Assembly: GCA_045661365.1 (NCBI GenBank) | Contig: JAZRFL010000031.1 | Location: 1-11,715 of the forward strand | Length of the DNA: 11,715 bases | Reading direction: 5' to 3' | Source of the DNA: UMGS1484 sp045661365 | Lineage (GTDB): Bacteria; Bacillota; Clostridia; Oscillospirales; Acutalibacteraceae | Shown here: positions 4,905 through 11,715 of the stretch, piece after piece | Numbering within the stretch: the first letter of the stretch is position 1 | How the letters are laid out: the number at the start of each line of letters is the position of its first letter | Translations under genes and position numbers: made by a program | Notes under the pieces: model-generated | Seen by the model: the letters and a program-made list of their open reading frames with translations, nothing else | The model's database searches: none | What the model was told of the DNA's origin: nothing

Positions 4905-7900
4905 ATGCTTCATTTTATTTTTGGTCGTGCAGGATTCGGCAAGACGCATTGGGTGCAACAGCAGTTGTTGAAGACTGCGGCACAACAAAATGCGGTTTTG
5001 CTGGTGCCGGAGCAAGCTTCGTTTGAAACCGAGCGTGCTATGGTGGGACTGAAACTGTCTCATTCGGTGGAGGTGTTGTCCTTTTCCCGTTTGTGTGATC
5101 GGGTGTTTAAACTGTACGGTGGTATTGCGGGCAAGCGGTTGGGCGATCAAGAAAAATTGTTGCTTATGCATCGTGCTGTTTTACAGGTGGGCGATCGATT
5201 GCAACTTTACCGTCGGGGACACAAAAACATTCGGTTTGCTACCCACGTGTTGTCTATTGCTACCGAGTGCGGACACAAGGGGATCACCCCCGAACAACTT
5301 ATGACCGCTTCCATTACTTTGCCCCAAGGGGGATTGAAGCAAAAATTACAAGAACTTGCGTTGATGTTGTCGGCTTATCAAAGCTTGGTGCAGGAATCGT
5401 ATATTGATCCTACCGAGGAACTGAGTCGCTTACATGATTTGCTGCAGCAAGTTCCTTTTTGGCAGGACAAAACGGTGTACATAGACGGATTCAAGGATTT
5501 TACCGCTCCGCAAAAGAAATTGGTTGCACAAATGATCGGTCATGCCAAAGAGGTCTATGTGACCTTGTGCACCGATGGCAAGGTGGCGGAACATCCGCTG
5601 GCGTTGTTTGCGAACGTAAGCGATCTTGCCAAACAAATGGAATGCATGGCAAAGGATGCGGGGATTACGGTTTGCGAGCCGATTGATTTAACCGAAAATC
5701 ATCGGGCACAAACGCCGGGACTGCAAGCGGTAGAGCAGGTGTTTTCCCAAAAAGAAGCCCCTTGCTGTCAAGGGGACTCTTCGGTTATGATATGCGGATG
5801 TGACGATATTTATGATGAAGTCGACTATGTTGCCGCATCCATTTGTCGATTGGTGCAAGAAGAAGGAATGCGTTTTCGTGAAATTACGGTGATTTCAAGA
5901 GAACCCAATCGGTACAACGATTTGTTGACGTCGGCCTTTGATCGGTTTGGAATCCCATGCTTTTCCGACGATCGCCGCAGTGTGACCCATTTGCCCTTGT
6001 TCGCGTTGCTGAGAAAAGCCGCAGAGTTGGCAGAAAAAGGGATAGACACCGCCGGCTTGTTGTCGCTTATGAAAACCGACTTGTGGGATCTTACCTTACA
6101 AGAAATTGCTGCGTTGGAAAATTATGCGTTTGTGTGGTCGGTGGAAGGAAACGGTTGGCTGAATGACTTTAACAATCATCCCGATGGCATAGGGGACAAG
6201 CAACCAACTCAAGAGGCGGTCGTCCGTATCAATCAATTGCGCAAAAAGGCGGTTTTGCCTATTGTACAATTGCGAAAAAAATGGCAATCATGTCAAACCG
6301 TTACCGATTTTTGTACGGTGTTGTATGACTTTTTGGAACAAAACCATATTTATACCCGATTACAAGCTCTGAGCAGAAAAGTGAGCAAGCAGGGCGCTCC
6401 GTTTGAGGCAGAGGATCTGCTTCGTTGTTTTGAATTAAGCAATCAATTGTTGGACAAAATGGTGTTTGCCATGGGTGGCACGCAGGTGAGTGGACAGGAA
6501 TTTACGCAAATGCTCACCTTAATGATCGGATCTGCCGACCTTGGTAAGATTCCTCAAGGAATCGATCAAGTGGTGCTCGGTTCCGCCGATCGTACTCGTC
6601 CTGCCGCACCCAAGGCGGTGTTTGTGGTAGGTGCCAACCAAGGCGTGTTCCCTGCTGTGCCTGCCGCAGGCGGTCTGCTGAGTGATTATGAACGAAAGAT
6701 CCTAAAAGAACAACAGCATCTGGCTTTTTCCGATCGCTGTGAATTTGAAACAGTAGCAGAAAATTTTTTGTTTTACCAAGCGGTTAGCTCGGCATCGCAT
6801 TTTTTGTGTATGACCTATATACGGTCGGGAAGCGAATCCAACGAACCTTGTCGATGGGTTACCTATATCAAAGAACGGTTGCCCCACGTTACCGAAACCA
6901 CTTCTGCCGCTTGTAAGCAGGCAGATGCGTTGACTTTTGCTCGTGCTCCTTTGCCGACGTTTGATCTGTTGGCACAGCGGTATGCCGAGAACGATGAGAT
7001 GGTAGACAGCTTGTATCAATATATTGGTGAAACCGATCCTACTCAAACCGAGTTGTTGCGCCGTTTAACCGAACCGCAAGATTGTTCTTTGACTGCCGAT
7101 CATGCATGGCGGTTGTTCCGCGAGAAAATGCGGGTGTCACCGACTGCCATTGAAGCGTATCATAAATGTAGATTTAATTATTTTTGCAAATACGGCATGC
7201 GGGTACGCCCTTTGCGTCCTGTGGGATTGGACGTGTTGGCAAAGGGGACATTGGTACACTATATTTTGGAAAAAATGCTGGTCCGTTATGGTAGCAAGGG
7301 ATTACATACCTTGACCACCCAAGAGCGGGATGAACAGATTCGTGGGTTGCTTTGGGAATTTGTACAAACCGAAATGGGCGGGTTTGACCAAAAAAGCTCG
7401 GTTTTTTTGTTTCAATTGCGTCGCATTGAGATTTTGGCGATTTCGCTGGTGGAACACCTTGTCGCCGAAATGAAAGACAGCAAATTTGAAACGGTGGCCT
7501 GCGAATTAAAGGTAGGTCCCGGTGAAGCGGTGGAATCCTTACGTATCCCCTTAACAAACGGCGGTGAAGTAACCGTGATTGGAGTGCTGGACCGTTTGGA
7601 TGTATATCAAAAAGACGGACAGACTTATTTTCGTGTGGTAGACTATAAAACCGGTTCCAAGGAATTTCATTTGGAAGATATTTACTACGGCATTGGTCTG
7701 CAAATGTTTATGTATTTGTATTCGGTGGAGCAAAACGGACACCAATTCGGTGAAAACCGTTATCCCGCAGGGGTGTTGTATATGCCTGCCAAGCGCTCTA
7801 CCGTGTTGTCTACCAACGAAAAAGAGGTTGAGAAACAACTGACCGATCGCCTACGTATGAAAGGGGTCGTGCTGGACGATATGGACGTGGTGCGTGCCAT

Positions 7901-8231
7901 GGAACCAAACGTAAGCGGTACGTATGTTCCCGTAACGGTAAAGATGAATGGCGATCCTACCGAACGGTCGGCGTTGGCATCGTTGGAATTCTTTGGCAAG
8001 ACCCGTCGGCATATAGAAACTCTGCTGAGAGATATGGGCGATGCTTTGCTGAATGGAGATATTACCTGCGATCCTTTGGATCCCAAAGGTGCCAAAGGCG
8101 GTGCGTGTACCTACTGTGATTATAAGGCGGCTTGTCCTCTTATGAGTGACACGTTGCACCGACAGGTAACGAGCCTGTCTGCCACCGAAAAAAAGGAATT
8201 GATGAAAGGGGGAGATTGGAATGGCGATTGA
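4905..8231 (+). CDS. addB: ATP-dependent helicase/deoxyribonuclease subunit B (AddB)
   Basis: Subunit B of the AddAB helicase-nuclease, which resects double-strand breaks and produces the 3' tail for RecA; AddB carries the 5'-strand nuclease and Chi-scanning function. 1108 residues, near the B. subtilis protein (about 1166). The N-terminus has a Walker A loop GRAGFGKT (7-14) in the first helicase-like domain; the rest of the helicase core is degenerate, as usual for AddB. The C-terminal PD-(D/E)XK nuclease shows GVLDRLD with Asp896 and VVDYKTG with Asp913 and Lys915. Four cysteines for the 4Fe-4S staple are present: Cys755, then Cys1068, Cys1071 and Cys1077, with the same x2 and x5 spacing as B. 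subtilis AddB. It is therefore expected to be active. The ATG is fixed by AAGGAGG 7 nt upstream. The 3' end overlaps addA by 11 nt. No frameshift was seen. Confidence 0.97.
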   Translation: MLHFIFGRAGFGKTHWVQQQLLKTAAQQNAVLLVPEQASFETERAMVGLKLSHSVEVLSFSRLCDRVFKLYGGIAGKRLGDQEKLLLMHRAVLQVGDRLQLYRRGHKNIRFATHVLSIATECGHKGITPEQLMTASITLPQGGLKQKLQELALMLSAYQSLVQESYIDPTEELSRLHDLLQQVPFWQDKTVYIDGFKDFTAPQKKLVAQMIGHAKEVYVTLCTDGKVAEHPLALFANVSDLAKQMECMAKDAGITVCEPIDLTENHRAQTPGLQAVEQVFSQKEAPCCQGDSSVMICGCDDIYDEVDYVAASICRLVQEEGMRFREITVISREPNRYNDLLTSAFDRFGIPCFSDDRRSVTHLPLFALLRKAAELAEKGIDTAGLLSLMKTDLWDLTLQEIAALENYAFVWSVEGNGWLNDFNNHPDGIGDKQPTQEAVVRINQLRKKAVLPIVQLRKKWQSCQTVTDFCTVLYDFLEQNHIYTRLQALSRKVSKQGAPFEAEDLLRCFELSNQLLDKMVFAMGGTQVSGQEFTQMLTLMIGSADLGKIPQGIDQVVLGSADRTRPAAPKAVFVVGANQGVFPAVPAAGGLLSDYERKILKEQQHLAFSDRCEFETVAENFLFYQAVSSASHFLCMTYIRSGSESNEPCRWVTYIKERLPHVTETTSAACKQADALTFARAPLPTFDLLAQRYAENDEMVDSLYQYIGETDPTQTELLRRLTEPQDCSLTADHAWRLFREKMRVSPTAIEAYHKCRFNYFCKYGMRVRPLRPVGLDVLAKGTLVHYILEKMLVRYGSKGLHTLTTQERDEQIRGLLWEFVQTEMGGFDQKSSVFLFQLRRIEILAISLVEHLVAEMKDSKFETVACELKVGPGEAVESLRIPLTNGGEVTVIGVLDRLDVYQKDGQTYFRVVDYKTGSKEFHLEDIYYGIGLQMFMYLYSVEQNGHQFGENRYPAGVLYMPAKRSTVLSTNEKEVEKQLTDRLRMKGVVLDDMDVVRAMEPNVSGTYVPVTVKMNGDPTERSALASLEFFGKTRRHIETLLRDMGDALLNGDITCDPLDPKGAKGGACTYCDYKAACPLMSDTLHRQVTSLSATEKKELMKGGDWNGD
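8205..8214 (+). promoter_or_regulatory. Ribosome binding site of addA within the addB 3' end
   Basis: AAAGGGGGAG lies 6 nt before the addA ATG, inside the last addB codons. With the 11-nt gene overlap it supports coupled translation of the two AddAB subunits. Confidence 0.7.
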
Positions 8232-11200
8232 TTTTACAAAAGCACAACAAACAGCCATTGACAGTCGGGGCGCTTTGCTGGTGTCGGCGGCGGCAGGATC
8301 GGGAAAGACTGCCGTGTTGGTGGAACGAGTGGTGCAATGTATTTTGGACAAAGATGATCCGGTGGACGTAGACCGTATGCTGGTGGTGACCTTTACCAAG
8401 GCTGCCGCAGGGGAAATGCGTCAACGGATTCAAGATCGCTTGGCAGCCGAATTTGCCAAAGACCCCACAAACACCCGTATTTTGCGGCAACAAATGTTGT
8501 TGCAAAAAGCCAATATTTGTACCATCGACTCTTTTTGTAAGAATTTGATCACCCAATATTTTGAACAGTTAGACATTTCTCCCGATTTTACCATTATTTC
8601 GGAAAACACCCTCAGAACTTTGAAAAAAGAGGCGTTGAACGAAACGCTGGATTTGTTTTTGGAAACCAAAAATGAGGAGTTTGCAGAGCTTGCCGAAATT
8701 TTAGGAGCCGATCAAGACACTAAGAATTTGGCAAGTGCCATAGATCTGATCAACAAGCATATGCAATCGTTGCCCTGCCCAAAAGAGTGGGCGGACAGAG
8801 TGCAAACCGATTACCTGAATTTTTCAAAGGTGGAACGATCGACTTGGGGCAAGACGATCTTTGATCGCACCGAGCGTATGACAGAGCGTTGCTGTTCGTT
8901 TTTACAGGGCGTAACGGCGCAGGTGCAATTTGACCCGTTGATTGAACAAAAACGGGGAGAAATTTTGCGTACTGCGTTGGTACAGTTGGAGGACGTGCTG
9001 GCGAGTTTGCGTGCCCGCAATTGGGATGAGGTGCGTTTAAACCTTGAAAAATTACAGCCCATTTCATTTAAATCGGCACAATTAAGAGGAAAAGACTTTG
9101 ACGTAACCCTAAGAAACCAAACTGTAACCTGTCAAGTTATGGTGGACAAGGTGCGAGAAACGTTGCAAAAACTATTTGCCTTGAGTGCTGATGCATGCAA
9201 AGAAGAATGCGATTTGCTTGCCCCTTACGTCGAACTGTTGTTTGAAGCGGTGGAGGAATACCGCCGCCGTATTGATCAAAAAAAGAAAGACAGAAATGCG
9301 TTGGACTTTTCTGACCTTGAGTCTTTGGCGTTGCAACTGTTGGTGGAATACCGAGACGGAAAAGCGATTACTACCCCTTTGGGTAAGGCGATTTGCCAAG
9401 CCTACACCTATGTAATGGTGGACGAGTTTCAAGATATCAATACCCTGCAAGCGGAAATTTTCGGAGCGGTTTCGGACGACGGCAAACGGTTGTTTGCGGT
9501 GGGGGACGTTAAGCAAAGCATATACCGCTTCCGCAAAGCCAATCCCGACATTTTTTTGCGTATGATGAAACGGCTTCCTGTTTACGAACAAGGGGGCTCG
9601 AACGGCCGTTTGGTATTAGACGGCAATTTTCGCAGTCGGGAGGGACTATGCCAAACGGTCAATGCCTTTTTTCGTTTGGTAATGTCGGAATATGCGGGGG
9701 ATTTGGACTATAACGAAGAACATCAATTGGTTTCCATGAGCAATTTCCCCGAAAGCGAGATTCCCGCGGTGGAACTGTCGTTTTACCACGGAGATGACGA
9801 GCGGGAAGCCATAGAATTGGAAGCGGATCTGATCGCCAATCGAATAAAAGAAGCAATGACCGTTCCGTGTGTGACCGAAAAAGGACGGTTGCGGGAAGCC
9901 AAACCCGGAGACTGTGTTATTTTGTTGCGCAGTTTAAAAAATCGTGCTTCTTTGTATGAGGAACGGTTGCGGCAACACGGTTTTTCGGTGACTGCCGAAC
10001 AAGACGAGGCCTTTTTCGAACGCAAAGAGGTCATGTGGACGGTCAGCTTGTTGCAAGCGCTGAACAATCCTACCGATGACGTGGCGATGTTGGCAACCAT
10101 GTTGTCGCCGTGGTGCGGCTTTACTGCCGACCATTTGGCAATGCTTCGCACCGAACACCCCAACTTGCCTTTGGCTGTTTGCTTGGAGCGAGCCGCCGCT
10201 GCAGGCGATGTATTGGCTAAAACCGTGCATGAGAATCTTGAACGATTTCGTGTCAAATCCGCTACCGCTTCGGTGGATCGGTTGTTGGGGTATATTTATG
10301 ATACCTACGGTATTTTGTCGGCGGTCAGAGTAATGAAAAACGGCAATCAATGTCGCAACAATTTGCTTGCTTTGCAGGAACTTGCCAAGGAATGCTCCGA
10401 CAACGGTTATGACCGTTTGGACGGATTTTTGCGTTATGTTAAAAAATTGCAAGAAGAAAATGCAACCGTGTCGGTACCCGCCGCCGCTTGTGACGACAAT
10501 GCCGTACGGATCATGAGCATTCATCACAGCAAGGGGTTGCAATTCCCCATTTGTTTTGTGGCGGGGTGTGCCAACGGATTTAATAAAATGGACAGTACCG
10601 CGCCGATCTTGTTAGACGTGAATTTGGGGTTGGGTCTTACTTTGACCGATGACAAATTGCAAATGCGCCGTTCTACCTGTATGCGGCAGGCGGTGGCAAC
10701 CGAGGTAGCGCGCAGCAGTATATCGGAGGAATTGCGGGTGTTGTACGTGGCAATGACCCGAGGAATTGACCGCTTGATTTTGTTGACGGCTTTGAACGAC
10801 CCCGAAAAAAATATTTTAGATGCCGTAATGGATCTGGACAGCGGTAATATGTCCGACACGCAGGCGTTGCGATTGGATCCGGAATTGGTGTTGTCGGCAT
10901 CGGGATATGGGAAATGGTTGCTTTATTTTGCATTGTTGCATCCTTCGGGAGGGCAATTGCAATCCTATGCCAATACCAATTACGGATATTTGCCTGCCGA
11001 GGCAGAGCATTGTGACATACGACTTTGGCACGCTCGCCAAATCGAACCACCGGCTCCCTTGCAGGTGCCGCAAGAACGGGTACGGTGTGCCGATCCTGCC
11101 ATGGTGTCACGGTTGCAAGCCCAATTGAATTACGACGATCCGTATAAACCGTTGCAGCGTATGTTTGCCAAACGCAGTGTTTCTCAGTTGGTGCACGATA

Positions 11201-11715
11201 CCCCGCACGTTTTGCGGCATGAAACCCATGCGCCTCGGCCATCATTTTTGCAAGAGGGCGGACTGTCGGCTACCGAGCGAGGAACGGCACTTCATACCTT
11301 TATGCAGTACGCCGATTATACCGCCGCCGCAACCGATTTGGACGGGGAATTGGAACGCCTGGTCAATCAAGGATTTATGACCCGACAACAAGCCGATGGC
11401 GTCAATCGATCCAAAGCGGCCGCATTTTTCACCGGCCCGCTGTACCAAAGAATAGCCAAGTCGCCGCGGGTCATGCGGGAACATAAGTTTATGAGTCAAA
11501 TTTCGGTTACGCGATTGGATCCTACCTTGCCCGAAAAATTTGAAAACGAGCGAGTGGTGGTACAGGGGATCACCGACTGTGTGTTTGAAGAAGACGGACA
11601 ATTGGTGGTAGTGGACTACAAAACCGACCGCGTCAAAGAAATCGGCGAATTGGGAGACCGTTATGCCGAACAACTGCGACTTTATGCCCATATGCTGACC
11701 GAGAATATGGGAATG
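8221..11715 (+). CDS. addA: ATP-dependent helicase/nuclease subunit A (AddA), 3' end beyond the window
   Basis: UvrD/Rep-like 3'-5' helicase with a C-terminal nuclease, partner of AddB in break repair. I translated 1165 codons without a stop; the family is about 1200-1240 residues, so only a short end is missing. Motifs in order: Q-like FTKAQQTAI (5-13); Walker A AAAGSGKT (23-30); Ia TFTKAAAGEM (57-66); TIDSFC (101-106); II DEFQD (401-405); III GDVKQSIYRFR (428-438); IV NFRS (469-472); V VRIMSIHHSKGLQFP (762-776); VI EELRVLYVAMTRGIDRL (836-852), where TRGID replaces the common TRAK-type sequence but keeps the arginine. The nuclease domain has ERGTALH (1019-1025), Asp1119, VVDYKTD with Asp1132 and Lys1134, and the QxxxY motif Gln1151/Tyr1155. 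The ATG lies inside the end of addB (ATGGCGATTGA, 11-nt overlap) with AAAGGGGGAG 6 nt upstream, so translation is likely coupled. Confidence 0.96.
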   Translation, partial: MAIDFTKAQQTAIDSRGALLVSAAAGSGKTAVLVERVVQCILDKDDPVDVDRMLVVTFTKAAAGEMRQRIQDRLAAEFAKDPTNTRILRQQMLLQKANICTIDSFCKNLITQYFEQLDISPDFTIISENTLRTLKKEALNETLDLFLETKNEEFAELAEILGADQDTKNLASAIDLINKHMQSLPCPKEWADRVQTDYLNFSKVERSTWGKTIFDRTERMTERCCSFLQGVTAQVQFDPLIEQKRGEILRTALVQLEDVLASLRARNWDEVRLNLEKLQPISFKSAQLRGKDFDVTLRNQTVTCQVMVDKVRETLQKLFALSADACKEECDLLAPYVELLFEAVEEYRRRIDQKKKDRNALDFSDLESLALQLLVEYRDGKAITTPLGKAICQAYTYVMVDEFQDINTLQAEIFGAVSDDGKRLFAVGDVKQSIYRFRKANPDIFLRMMKRLPVYEQGGSNGRLVLDGNFRSREGLCQTVNAFFRLVMSEYAGDLDYNEEHQLVSMSNFPESEIPAVELSFYHGDDEREAIELEADLIANRIKEAMTVPCVTEKGRLREAKPGDCVILLRSLKNRASLYEERLRQHGFSVTAEQDEAFFERKEVMWTVSLLQALNNPTDDVAMLATMLSPWCGFTADHLAMLRTEHPNLPLAVCLERAAAAGDVLAKTVHENLERFRVKSATASVDRLLGYIYDTYGILSAVRVMKNGNQCRNNLLALQELAKECSDNGYDRLDGFLRYVKKLQEENATVSVPAAACDDNAVRIMSIHHSKGLQFPICFVAGCANGFNKMDSTAPILLDVNLGLGLTLTDDKLQMRRSTCMRQAVATEVARSSISEELRVLYVAMTRGIDRLILLTALNDPEKNILDAVMDLDSGNMSDTQALRLDPELVLSASGYGKWLLYFALLHPSGGQLQSYANTNYGYLPAEAEHCDIRLWHARQIEPPAPLQVPQERVRCADPAMVSRLQAQLNYDDPYKPLQRMFAKRSVSQLVHDTPHVLRHETHAPRPSFLQEGGLSATERGTALHTFMQYADYTAAATDLDGELERLVNQGFMTRQQADGVNRSKAAAFFTGPLYQRIAKSPRVMREHKFMSQISVTRLDPTLPEKFENERVVVQGITDCVFEEDGQLVVVDYKTDRVKEIGELGDRYAEQLRLYAHMLTENMGM

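Noticed and set aside
4675..4971. 98-residue plus-strand ORF spanning the intergenic region into addB
   Set aside because: It overlaps both the small membrane gene and the addB start in another frame, has no ribosome binding site, and its composition is not protein-like. The addB start is fixed by AAGGAGG.
9934..10542. 202-residue minus-strand ORF opposite addA
   Set aside because: Antisense to an addA region translating continuously between helicase motifs IV and V; long only because of shared codon bias.
1..11715. CRISPR array, insertion sequence, prophage, toxin-antitoxin or defence island
   Set aside because: No direct-repeat array, transposase or phage gene was seen; the window is filled by conserved housekeeping genes. 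AddAB does act on broken phage DNA but is a core repair enzyme here.

Overview
The window looks like chromosomal DNA from a member of the Firmicutes, most likely an anaerobic clostridium of the Oscillospirales/Ruminococcaceae type. This rests on a separate glgD next to glgC, an AddAB-type (not RecBCD) exonuclease, a KhpB/Jag protein, strong AAGGAGG ribosome binding sites and Firmicute-like promoters and terminators. The taxonomic call is inference from gene content; no rRNA or tRNA gene is present.

Layout, left to right. (1) 2-496, plus strand: the C-terminal part of the RNA-binding protein KhpB (Jag/SpoIIIJ-associated protein), with KH and R3H domains and an arginine/glycine-rich tail, followed by its own terminator. 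(2) 574-4418, minus strand: a compact glycogen-synthesis operon, glgC-glgD-glgA, which converges on khpB and ends in a second terminator. GlgC and GlgD are the two ADP-glucose pyrophosphorylase subunits and GlgA is glycogen synthase. A good sigma-A-type promoter with an extended -10 element lies about 90 nt upstream of glgC. (3) 4419-4726: a divergent control region with several inverted repeats. (4) 4727-11715, plus strand: a probable three-gene unit made of a 52-residue single-pass membrane protein not reported by simple ORF length cut-offs, then addB and addA, which encode the helicase-nuclease that processes double-strand breaks for RecA loading. addA is open to the right edge and appears to lack only the end of its nuclease domain.

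Within each unit the genes are tightly linked: glgC/glgD overlap by 4 nt, glgD-glgA are 36 nt apart, the small membrane gene is 19 nt from addB, and addB/addA overlap by 11 nt. This implies coordinated translation of partners that form complexes (GlgC-GlgD, AddA-AddB).

Most of the window is well-understood housekeeping DNA, and I see no convincing new multi-gene system. The points most worth a second look are the small membrane protein gene heading the addBA operon, the loss of the usual ADP-glucose-binding lysine in GlgA (Val15), the RGG-like tail of KhpB, and palindromes in the divergent glg/add control region.
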